Assembly (NCBI RefSeq): GCF_963677315.1
Contig: NZ_OY781940.1
Coordinates: 422,001-486,000 of the forward strand
Reading direction: 5' to 3'
Length of the DNA stretch: 64,000 nt
Source: an uncultured Sphaerochaeta sp.
GTDB taxonomy: Bacteria > Spirochaetota > Spirochaetia > Sphaerochaetales > Sphaerochaetaceae
The position numbers and the translations under genes were made by a program. Shown here piece after piece: positions 26,441-33,221 of the stretch. Every line of letters begins with the position of its first letter. Within the stretch, counting starts at the first letter, position 1. Under the pieces are notes generated by a model, which had not been told where the DNA came from, did not search any database, and saw only the letters and a program-made list of their open reading frames with translations.

Positions 26441-27123
26441 GCATCAACTCCTTCTGCATACTTTGGAAATAGGATGCTGTTCTCTTTATAGATGTGCAAG
26501 AATATATCCTCCACCAACTGCTTAAGCAGTGCGTAGGTGGCCCGATAAGTCGCACAACCATCAGAAGGAGCGGTGAAATCATTTGTTGCCTTGATCAAGC
26601 TCTTGATCAAATCACCAGCTGCCTCATGCTCCGATTCCAGAGCGACAACCTTGTCATATGCTTCTTTTGTAGCCTCGCTCTGCATCAGAGGGAACACTTC
26701 CTCTTCCTCTTGTACAAAGTGTAACATGAGTTCAGTACGAAGGGTACTGAAGAGAGTATAAACTTCTCGCAGTTCAGCCTTGTGTCTTGGATAATGGGCT
26801 GAGAGCAAGGTAAGTAGATTCCCATCGATGGAAGAGAGCAATGCTCTCTCATCCTTATGGTGTGTTGCCAAGAGATGAGAGATGAGTTCACGCAAGCCCA
26901 TCGTATATATATCCCCGGCAATCACCTTGTTGTGTTTTTCATCTTGCTCTGCAATAAAGGTTTCCAACTTCTTGAGCGTGGACTTTATTTCATACCCTTG
27001 CTCCTCGAGTGATTCGTACAGGAAGTGATCACCTCCACAACAGTAGTCGATATGGTGTTCATTGAGGAAAATGGTAGTAGAAGGATTATGTTTAACCAGT
27101 TCTGAAAGTTTGATGTTCTGCAT
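26437..27123 (-). CDS. Iron-sulfur cluster repair protein RIC (ScdA/YtfE family)
   Basis: The 228 residues contain an N-terminal ScdA domain (1-55) with the paired cysteines YCCGG, and a hemerythrin-like diiron domain. The His and Glu ligands of that domain lie in HLLATHHKDE, LHFVQEEEEVFP, ESEHEAAG and FLHIYKENSILFP. RIC proteins repair iron-sulfur centres damaged by NO or oxidants. A good AAGGAG precedes the ATG. It is first in an operon with the flavodiiron gene, under an FNR-like class II promoter. Confidence 0.93.
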   Translation of the reverse strand: MQNIKLSELVKHNPSTTIFLNEHHIDYCCGGDHFLYESLEEQGYEIKSTLKKLETFIAEQDEKHNKVIAGDIYTMGLRELISHLLATHHKDERALLSSIDGNLLTLLSAHYPRHKAELREVYTLFSTLRTELMLHFVQEEEEVFPLMQSEATKEAYDKVVALESEHEAAGDLIKSLIKATNDFTAPSDGCATYRATYALLKQLVEDIFLHIYKENSILFPKYAEGVDA

Positions 27124-27155
27124 TTTGTGACTCCTTGTTTCTTGTTTTCAGTCAC

Positions 27156-27197
27156 AGTGTACAGAAGCATTGAGCACTCAACTATGATTCAAATCAA
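27156..27197 (-). promoter_or_regulatory. FNR-like class II promoter of the RIC-flavodiiron operon
   Basis: On the minus strand, TTGAT-TTGA-ATCAT (27184-27197) matches nine of the ten fixed bases of the FNR consensus TTGAT-N4-ATCAA. The -10 TACACT lies at 27156-27161. The centre of the box is 32 bases from the centre of the -10, exactly the geometry of a site centred at -41.5. The box overlaps the stop codon of the adjacent Crp/Fnr gene. Confidence 0.75.
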
Positions 27198-27895
27198 CTT
27201 TCAAAGGAAATTGCTTCCAATCTAGCCATATCAAGGATCCGGAGTTTCCCCTTCCCTTCCACGCGGAGAATCCCTTCATCTTTCAGGGAAGACAGCTTAC
27301 GGTTTACTGTCTCCTTGGTCAGATGGAGTGCACTGCCAATGTCATCCTGGGTGAGATGCAGTGTGGTACTACCAGTTTTCCGATACCGCTCAAACAAATA
27401 CATGCAGATACGTTTCTGTATGTCAGAGGTGGAGAGTATCTCAACTTGCAGGCGATACTGGTCAAGCTTGGCATTCAGGTAGGTCATGGATTTCAGGGCG
27501 ATCTCAGGTTTCTGAAGGATCAGATGCTGAAGCTCTTCCGCCTTGATCATACAGATCCCGAGGGACTCTGCTGCTACTCCCGTCTCCCTGGCGACACTGG
27601 AAAGAAAGAGCTGATCACCTCCATAAAAATCCCCAGGAAAGAGCGTATCAAGAATATACTCTGAACCATCACTGCCATAGCGAACCAATTTCAGGGATCC
27701 CTTCCTGACTAGGTAGAGACTGTCTGCCCTATCACCTTCACGAAAGAGGACAGATCCAGGGGCAAGCTCAATCTGTCGGATCAAGCGTTGCACTTCCTGG
27801 ATTTGCTCATTCTCCAGATTCTGGAAAATGGGTATATGATGCAAACACGGTTCACTCCCGTTTGCACAAAAGCTGCACTGGTGTGTTGTTTCCAA
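27194..27895 (-). CDS. Crp/Fnr family regulator with FNR-like cysteines
   Basis: The 233 residues form a cyclic-nucleotide-binding-type beta roll (about 25-145), a dimer helix and a winged HTH (about 175-215, LTQDDIGSALHLTKETVNRKL). Cysteines C7, C10 and C17 near the N-terminus plus C115 mirror the four cluster ligands of E. coli FNR (C20, C23, C29, C122). The recognition helix reads E-T-V-N-R, close to the FNR E-x-x-S-R. A [4Fe-4S] oxygen or NO sensor is the best reading. The start is TTG at 27895, just past the stop of the upstream gene, with GAGGA before it. Confidence 0.88.
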   Translation of the reverse strand: METTHQCSFCANGSEPCLHHIPIFQNLENEQIQEVQRLIRQIELAPGSVLFREGDRADSLYLVRKGSLKLVRYGSDGSEYILDTLFPGDFYGGDQLFLSSVARETGVAAESLGICMIKAEELQHLILQKPEIALKSMTYLNAKLDQYRLQVEILSTSDIQKRICMYLFERYRKTGSTTLHLTQDDIGSALHLTKETVNRKLSSLKDEGILRVEGKGKLRILDMARLEAISFES

Positions 27896-27898
27896 GAT

Positions 27899-28249
27899 TT
27901 AGTCGTCCTCGTACAGTTCGTTGACGGTAGCCCAGGCGTCTCCATCACCTAAGCGCAGTCCCCTCAGCAGTTCATATTGATGAAGCAATACCGTAAGGTG
28001 CTTCTTTTTAACTTCTTCGGGATCTTCAATTCCCACCACAGCCTTCAATTCTGCACTCTGGGAAGGGAGGGCCATCACCCGATGATACTCCTCAACCATC
28101 CTTTTCTTGGTCAGATGGTAAAAATCCTGTACATCCAAGATCAAGGGGGGCATGTAATTCCGACGTTCCAAGTCCTGTGCGGTCTTTTCAATCTGGGCTT
28201 CAGTTGCATCTGGTCCCAAGCTTTCATAGCTTGCCTGTAAATCATCCAT
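27899..28249 (-). CDS. Hypothetical protein upstream of the Crp/Fnr gene
   Basis: The 116-residue soluble, acidic, mostly helical protein has no recognised domain. It is a real gene: AGGAGG stands before the ATG, a promoter lies upstream, and the next start codon is coupled three bases past its stop. Coupling to the regulator suggests a role in the same anaerobic or nitrosative response. Confidence 0.65.
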   Translation of the reverse strand: MDDLQASYESLGPDATEAQIEKTAQDLERRNYMPPLILDVQDFYHLTKKRMVEEYHRVMALPSQSAELKAVVGIEDPEEVKKKHLTVLLHQYELLRGLRLGDGDAWATVNELYEDD

Positions 28250-28269
28250 GTGTTGTTCCTCCTACCCCT

Positions 28270-28298
28270 ATGATACTGAAGGTTGGGCTAAAAAGCAA
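28270..28298 (-). promoter_or_regulatory. Promoter of the hypothetical-Crp/Fnr operon
   Basis: On the minus strand TTGCTT (28293-28298), 17 bases, TATCAT (28270-28275). The leader of about 14 nt contains AGGAGG, so this is a conventional transcript. Confidence 0.55.
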
Positions 28299-28338
28299 AA
28301 CGATTACGAGGGTATGAAATATTTGAGACCAAACATCA

Positions 28339-29910
28339 TTACTTTGCCATTGACCCCTCATCTTTCTCATCATAAAAGGATGCTTTCTGTAGCCTGAGAA
28401 TGTCTTCACTCTCTGCTTCTATATGCCACCGCTTACTACATACTGCGTGCAGGAATGCCGCATCATGACTGATACATACCAATGATCCTTCCCAATCACT
28501 GAGAGCCTTCTGTAAGGCTAAGCGAGATGGAAGGTCTAAATGGTTTGTGGGTTCATCGAGTAAAAGCACTGAGATAGGTTCCTCGAAAAGCAGGCTGAGC
28601 AGAAGTTTCTTCGCCTCTCCGGGGCTTGCCAGAACCGAGGATCGAATGAGAGCAGGGTCGCTTCCAAGTCTTGTAAGGCTGGAGAGAACTCGTCCCTTGG
28701 TTGTAGGATCCATGGCATGCAGATCCTGCAAGGCTTGTTCGCATGCAGAGATTTCTTGCTCTTGAGGAACATAGGCTACCTGTATTCCCTGTGCTGAAAT
28801 CAAAGAGCGTAGATACTGCATAAAAGTGGACTTGCCACTTCCATTCTTCCCCGTGATGGCAACACGGTCCAAAGGACCAATCTCTAGCAAATCAAAGAAG
28901 AGCTTTCTCTCAGGGCCCAAGGGTAAACTGCCCGTAGGAATACGGACGATCAGGTCTCGCTTCAGGGGATTACTCCCGATGGTAATGCCCGAGACGGGTC
29001 CCTGCAGGTCCAACTTGTTGGCCTCGACAAGACCGCCCTGAATTTCCTGCAGCGAGGAGTGTAGGTGCACTGCCCTTGTTTCCATCTGAGCTTTCAGCCT
29101 ACCTGCTTTCCCGTCTGCACCAGAGAGCCGAGCCCCATCAATCTTTGCTTTGGCATCATGATCCTTGGCATCGATATTCCGTTTTGACTTTCTGCTGTCC
29201 TGAACACTGGCTATTTGGCTTCTTCGCTTCAGCTCTGTAGTGATTCGTGATACCTGCTTCCGCGCGTTTTGGAGTGTTTGTTGCGAGGATTCAGAAATCC
29301 TGCTTGACTCCTGTAATGCTACTGAGGGTCTACAGTGCAGTACCCTGACATAGGGAGCATGGACAATGACCGTATTGGTGCAGAGCCTGTCTGAGAGAGC
29401 GCGGTCATGACTGACCAGGATCCCGATACCCTTGAAGCTTTCCAGAGCATCACCGACCATCCTGATCGCATCCTCGTCCAGATGGTTGGTTGGCTCATCA
29501 ATGGTAATGGCTTCCGGCTCCTCGTAGAGGGCACAGCCGATCTGGACACGTTTCCTCTCTCCATGGCTCAGCGTTTCCCAGCGATAGAACCAGTCTCGAT
29601 CAATCTGCAACAGACCATGGAGCCTGCAGGCTTCCCTGTCATAGGCTCCAGCAAAGGTCTCGAAGTTTGGAGGAGGATCATCGGTCCTCTGTGCTACGTA
29701 CGTAGTATGGTCGGGACGGATAACTGTTCCTTTCTCTGGTTTCAGAATTCCGCTTGCAAGTTGCAGCAGGGTACTTTTACCGGCCCCATTTGCTCCAAGA
29801 ATCGCGGTCCAGCCGACAGCAAAGGTCAGATCGATGTACTCAAAAAGAGGTAGTGTTGCTTGTGGATATTGAAATCGCAATGATGATACATGAATCGTTG
29901 TCTTGCCCAT
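28339..29910 (-). CDS. ABC-F family ATPase (ribosome-protection type)
   Basis: The 523-residue protein has two ABC domains and no membrane segment. The first has GANGAGKST, LSHGERKRVQIG and AITIDEPTNHLD; the second has GKNGSGKST, a weak signature SPGEAKKLLLS and VLLLDEPTNHLD. The basic interdomain linker (about 205-300) carries a DAKDHDAKAKIDGARLSG segment typical of one ABC-F subgroup. ABC-F proteins act at the ribosomal E site, and some rescue ribosomes from antibiotics. GGGAG precedes the ATG. A strong inverted repeat 60-120 bases upstream could form a leader structure. Confidence 0.85.
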   Translation of the reverse strand: MGKTTIHVSSLRFQYPQATLPLFEYIDLTFAVGWTAILGANGAGKSTLLQLASGILKPEKGTVIRPDHTTYVAQRTDDPPPNFETFAGAYDREACRLHGLLQIDRDWFYRWETLSHGERKRVQIGCALYEEPEAITIDEPTNHLDEDAIRMVGDALESFKGIGILVSHDRALSDRLCTNTVIVHAPYVRVLHCRPSVALQESSRISESSQQTLQNARKQVSRITTELKRRSQIASVQDSRKSKRNIDAKDHDAKAKIDGARLSGADGKAGRLKAQMETRAVHLHSSLQEIQGGLVEANKLDLQGPVSGITIGSNPLKRDLIVRIPTGSLPLGPERKLFFDLLEIGPLDRVAITGKNGSGKSTFMQYLRSLISAQGIQVAYVPQEQEISACEQALQDLHAMDPTTKGRVLSSLTRLGSDPALIRSSVLASPGEAKKLLLSLLFEEPISVLLLDEPTNHLDLPSRLALQKALSDWEGSLVCISHDAAFLHAVCSKRWHIEAESEDILRLQKASFYDEKDEGSMAK

Positions 29911-29971
29911 GAATTTGGTCTCCCTTATCGGGGTACGGGCATATTTCCGGTGGAGCTAACATAACTATTCC

Positions 29972-30030
29972 AATCGAATACACCGAACCCCTCATTTGTG
30001 TGGTGAGTGTTCTACTTGTGTGATTCGATT
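29972..30030 (-). promoter_or_regulatory. Inverted repeat in the possible leader of the ABC-F gene
   Basis: Minus-strand AATCGAAT-C-ACAC pairs with GTGT-ATTCGATT (12 pairs, one bulge, arms near 30030-30018 and 29983-29972), and an AACTA/TAGTT pair extends it beyond a small internal loop. It sits about 60 bases before the start codon. Attenuator hairpins are common upstream of antibiotic-resistance ABC-F genes, but no convincing short leader peptide is visible. Confidence 0.4.
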
Positions 30031-30286
30031 AGTTCTTCATTGCTGTAAGGCGCTCCATGGTTTGTAGTATTTCTTTCCCTTTATACCAGACTACAGAAGG
30101 ATTAGCAATGATGGTTCATTTGTATCTGTTGGCATACTCTGTGAAGAAATGTGTTTTCCTATCATGATATACACTTATTATAATATTGTATTGTAATTAC
30201 TTACACTATTTTCTCTTTGTAATGCTGGTTGTCTCTCTATAACATTATGAGCATACTTGTAAGTGAAGAGAGGGAGTTAACCGGCT

Positions 30287-30360
30287 GAGCATCTGAGCAC
30301 TACTAGCAAGCGGTCGGGGATTCCTCTCTTCATCTGTTCAGATGCTCCTGCAGGAACCCC
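30287..30360. other. Two interleaved inverted repeats, possible pseudoknot RNA
   Basis: GAGCATCTGA (30287-30296) is perfectly complementary to TCAGATGCTC (30338-30347). GGGG-A-TTCC (30316-30324) is complementary to GGAACCCC (30353-30360). The two pairings cross each other, as in an H-type pseudoknot. No known RNA family is recognised. Confidence 0.3.
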
Positions 30361-30432
30361 AAATTCCGTAAGCTCATTCAAGATGATTACGCTAGCGCTA
30401 CATTCAGCGAATGGTTTCCACCAAAAGCAAAA

Positions 30433-30457
30433 CTCCCCATCCGTATAGGACAGGGAG
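30433..30457 (-). terminator. Terminator after tRNA-Phe
   Basis: On the minus strand CTCCC and GGGAG close a hairpin with a second helix of three pairs (TCC/GGA-type) beyond a small internal loop. It is followed by TTTTGCTTTT. It begins 11 bases past the tRNA. Confidence 0.6.
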
Positions 30458-30467
30458 CTCTCTGTTT

Positions 30468-30540
30468 TGCCGCCTCTCAGAATTGAACTGAGGACACAAG
30501 GATTTTCAGTCCTTTGCTCTACCAACTGAGCTAAAGCGGC
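30468..30540 (-). tRNA. tRNA-Phe (anticodon GAA)
   Basis: Minus-strand acceptor GCCGCTT/AGGCGGC, D arm GCTC/GAGC, anticodon stem AAGGA/TCCTT with loop CTGAAAA (anticodon GAA), T arm CTCAG/CTGAG with TTCAATT. The discriminator is A and CCA is not encoded. Confidence 0.96.
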
Positions 30541-30609
30541 GTCAACGTCATCTTGTATACCCTAATTCTCTCACACTTGTCAACACCTTTTGGGAAAAAC
30601 AGGGGAATC

Positions 30610-30638
30610 TTGCCCAAACAACCCCCATCTGTTACAGT
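30610..30638 (+). promoter_or_regulatory. Near-leaderless promoter of ecfA
   Basis: TTGCCC (30610-30615), 17 bases, TACAGT (30633-30638), then nine bases to the ATG at 30648. The expected leader is about three bases and there is no Shine-Dalgarno. Confidence 0.55.
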
Positions 30639-30647
30639 CTGGTTGTC

Positions 30648-31409
30648 ATGAACACCACACAACCGGTACTGCTTTCAGTCGAACATTTGAGCTTCTCCTT
30701 TTCGAAGGACAAGCAAATTCTTGGGGACATAAGCTTCTCAGTCAGCCAAGGAAGCTTCACACTTATCAGTGGGCCAAATGGTGCTGGTAAAAGCATCCTC
30801 CTGCGTTGCCTCAAAGGTTTACTGAAACCTAGCGGTGGATCAATCTACCTCTCGGGAGAGGATGTAACAAAGAATCCGAAAAAAAGACTTCACTCCATAG
30901 GTTTGGTGTTTCAGGATGCTGATACCCAGATAGTAGGACAGACGGTGGAGAAGGATATCCGTTTCGGTATGGAAAACCTCTCTGTGGATGAAACCGAACA
31001 ACAGAGAAGACTGGATGAAGTGCTTGCCCTGATGAACCTCCAGAACCAGAGAGACCAGCGTCCTCGTACGCTCAGTGGAGGGGAAAAGAGAAAACTCTCG
31101 ATAGCTGGTATTTTGGTCATGGACCCGAAACTGATCATTCTTGATGAGCCGTTTGCCAACCTCGACTACCGCTCTGCAGTAAGTGTATTGGAAACACTGC
31201 TTGCATTGCAGCAAAGTGGACACACGATCATCATCGTCAGCCATGAAATCGACAAGGTCCTTGCACATGCTGACCAGGTACTTGTTCTGGAAGCAGGAAT
31301 GGTTGCTGTACAAGGGACAAAACACTCTGTTTTTGAACACCTCGAAGACCATGGCATGTATGTTCCGAAAACAAGTAATGTTGAGGACCTGACATGGCTG
31401 AAGCACTGA
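30648..31409 (+). CDS. ecfA: ECF transporter ATP-binding protein
   Basis: The 253-residue ATPase has Walker A GPNGAGKS, a VFQDADTQIVGQTVEKDIRFG segment (Q-loop of the CbiO/EcfA group), signature LSGGEKRKLSIAG, Walker B LIILDEP and switch His in IIIVSHEIDK. It powers uptake of a vitamin or metal with EcfT and an S component. The S component (for example BioY or CbiM) is not encoded nearby. It overlaps ecfT by 16 bases. Confidence 0.9.
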   Translation: MNTTQPVLLSVEHLSFSFSKDKQILGDISFSVSQGSFTLISGPNGAGKSILLRCLKGLLKPSGGSIYLSGEDVTKNPKKRLHSIGLVFQDADTQIVGQTVEKDIRFGMENLSVDETEQQRRLDEVLALMNLQNQRDQRPRTLSGGEKRKLSIAGILVMDPKLIILDEPFANLDYRSAVSVLETLLALQQSGHTIIIVSHEIDKVLAHADQVLVLEAGMVAVQGTKHSVFEHLEDHGMYVPKTSNVEDLTWLKH

Positions 31410-32101
31410 TCTTTCACTACCGGAAACAAGATAGCTTTCTCAACCACTGCAACCCGATGACCAAGTTTCTCTCTGTCATCGTCCTCTGCCTTGCCCTGAT
31501 CTATATCTCACTGTGGGGCATTCTGATTATTTTCTCCGCTTTGCTGATCGCTGGCATTTCCCAACGCTTGCCGCTTAGGCAGTACCAGAGAGAGCTCAGG
31601 TTCTTCTTGGTCCTCCTGGCCCTGATCACCATCATGGAATACGTTTCCAGCAACGACTATCTGATTACGGCCTCTGCATTCTTCCGGTTCAGCACCATCA
31701 TACTCTCAGGCATCCTTATTGCAGACAGTACCGCCCCAGACGATCTTGCCAGGTCACTGGGGAGTCTATTGGACAAGATACCCTTCATCAATGGTTGGAG
31801 AATAGCAAGCAGTATTGAACTCACGCTCTCTCTCCTACCCATGATATTCGATGCCTCCCTTGAAGCAAATACCGCCAGGAAGGCAAGGATCGAGAGAAGA
31901 AGCAACCTGTACAGAACCATCATCGGACTGTCCACCAGTATCTTCCTCTTGTTGCTGGATAAGGCAGAGGACCTTTCACTTGCCCTTGAAGCAAGAAACT
32001 ACGACCCAGACATGCCGCGTACCCGCCTTCGCTATGGGAGGACTGATATACTGCTCTGTATATTGGTCATACTGATCACTGCTGCCAGTTTCGTGGTATA
32101 A
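31394..32101 (+). CDS. ecfT: ECF transporter transmembrane protein EcfT
   Basis: The 235-residue membrane protein has about five hydrophobic segments (residues 25-65, 75-90, 97-115, 170-190 and 215-235). Two Ala-Arg-x coupling motifs sit in the cytoplasmic helices, ARK in ANTARKARIE and ARN in LALEARNYDP. These contact the ATPase pair. GAGG precedes its start inside ecfA. Its stop codon TAA lies inside the TATAAT of the next promoter. Confidence 0.88.
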   Translation: MAEALIFHYRKQDSFLNHCNPMTKFLSVIVLCLALIYISLWGILIIFSALLIAGISQRLPLRQYQRELRFFLVLLALITIMEYVSSNDYLITASAFFRFSTIILSGILIADSTAPDDLARSLGSLLDKIPFINGWRIASSIELTLSLLPMIFDASLEANTARKARIERRSNLYRTIIGLSTSIFLLLLDKAEDLSLALEARNYDPDMPRTRLRYGRTDILLCILVILITAASFVV

Positions 32102-32102
32102 T
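32094..32102 (+). promoter_or_regulatory. Extended -10 promoter of the cyclo-ligase gene
   Basis: TGG-TATAAT is an extended -10 with a consensus hexamer at 32097-32102 and no good -35. It contains the ecfT stop codon and ends six bases before the ATG at 32109, so a leaderless transcript is predicted. Confidence 0.55.
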
Positions 32103-32108
32103 GATCCC

Positions 32109-32657
32109 ATGCAAGACAAAGAGAGTTTAAGGGCACAGCTGCTATCCCAAGAGAGAGCATTACGAGGAACTGATTTCACCGAAGAAGACCGCTTGAGTTG
32201 CTCTGCATTGCTCTCTAGTGCGCTCTACAAAGATGCCTCTTGGATCTTTGGCTTCTTCCCCCTTCCATCTGAGGTTGATATCAGAGTCGTTCTGCTTGAT
32301 GCAATAGCACACAAGCATCTTGCCTTACCACTTTGCAGGCCTGATGGCACCATGAGCTTTCAGGAGGTGTTGAGCCTGGATCATTTACATACAGGAAGTC
32401 TGGGAATTACTGAGCCGCATGAAGGGAGCGTTGTAATGCCTTCCAACGACACCCTTACCCTGGTTCCGGGACTTGCCTTTACCCACCAGAAAGCACGCCT
32501 TGGAAGAGGCAAAGGCTACTACGATCGGTTTTTACATATGTATAGGGAATCATGCACGCTCGGCATCTGCAGGAAACATCAACTTCTTAAGAGCATCCCA
32601 ACTGATCAGTGGGACATTGAGGTCAATGGTCTTTTATGTGGTGGAACCTTCTACTAG
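32109..32657 (+). CDS. 5-formyltetrahydrofolate cyclo-ligase
   Basis: The 182-residue protein shows the family nucleotide-binding motif LGRGKGYYDRFL preceded by LVPGLAFT, and a GFFPLPSEVDIR segment. It converts 5-formyl-THF to 5,10-methenyl-THF with ATP, so it returns folate to one-carbon use in purine synthesis. It has no Shine-Dalgarno. Its last 24 bases overlap the convergent EIIA-like gene. Confidence 0.92.
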   Translation: MQDKESLRAQLLSQERALRGTDFTEEDRLSCSALLSSALYKDASWIFGFFPLPSEVDIRVVLLDAIAHKHLALPLCRPDGTMSFQEVLSLDHLHTGSLGITEPHEGSVVMPSNDTLTLVPGLAFTHQKARLGRGKGYYDRFLHMYRESCTLGICRKHQLLKSIPTDQWDIEVNGLLCGGTFY

Positions 32658-33161
32658 GCTGGGCCGCTGGCAGAACCAGACAAACTCCTGGTTTGCCATC
32701 ATCGAAAGAAACCGCCGGCAAGCCTCGTCACTCTTGCTTTGGTGCAGATTCAGGAGGTGTTCTCGCATCTGCTCGGTACGCACTCCCCTCAGAATGGAAC
32801 TTAAGGCACCTAAGTACTCCATCTGGATGGAAGGGGAAGAGGCAATCACAAAAAGGAGATGGACAGGCATCCCATCACTACTCCCGTACTCTATACCCTC
32901 TTTGCTGATTCCCAATGCGATATGAACTTCATTGATACCGAGAATCTTTCCATGGGCAATAGCAACCCCGTGTCCGATACCCGTTGATTGAATATGCTCA
33001 CGACGAAGCACCCCGCGCTTGAAACGCTCGAGGTCAGGGAGAGACGTGAACACTGAACAGGAATCTATCACTTCCAGAATGGCCTGGGTCTTATCTTTCG
33101 ACGTAAGCTGACAGATCACCGATTGGCAATCATTGAGAATATCCACTGGGTAACTATACAC
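32634..33161 (-). CDS. PTS EIIA-like (PtsN family) regulatory protein
   Basis: The 175-residue protein fits the fructose/nitrogen EIIA fold. The phospho-accepting His is in TGIGHGVAIAHG (about residue 69), followed by the VHIALGISKEGIEYGSSDG region. It likely receives phosphate from HPr or NPr and regulates metabolism rather than transporting sugar. The start is uncertain: GTG 33161 lies ten bases after an extended -10 (TGATACACT) and lacks a Shine-Dalgarno. The frame is also open and in phase back to the nfnB stop codon. Confidence 0.8.
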   Translation of the reverse strand: MYSYPVDILNDCQSVICQLTSKDKTQAILEVIDSCSVFTSLPDLERFKRGVLRREHIQSTGIGHGVAIAHGKILGINEVHIALGISKEGIEYGSSDGMPVHLLFVIASSPSIQMEYLGALSSILRGVRTEQMREHLLNLHQSKSDEACRRFLSMMANQEFVWFCQRPSLVEGSTT

Positions 33162-33221
33162 AAAGGAAGTAAGTGTATCAAGGGAGCGAAACTGGTGAAC
33201 CAGATCCGCCCCCAGTCTACC

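Larger units (their letters stand above)
29911..30467. other. Non-coding stretch between the ABC-F gene and tRNA-Phe
   Basis: I find no convincing protein gene here. The part next to the ABC-F gene holds a leader-like inverted repeat (29972-30030). The middle (about 30060-30260) is A+T-rich with no clear signal. The part near the tRNA contains two overlapping inverted repeats (30287-30360) and the tRNA terminator. Open frames across it run into the tRNA gene. Confidence 0.5.

Noticed and set aside
29840..29995. Short minus-strand open frame in the ABC-F leader as a regulatory peptide
   Set aside because: It overlaps the ABC-F start by 71 bases, has no ribosome site, and encodes no stalling-like motif.
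30277..30525. Minus-strand open frame of 82 codons across tRNA-Phe
   Set aside because: It reads through the tRNA gene and its terminator, and has no ribosome site or homology I recognise.
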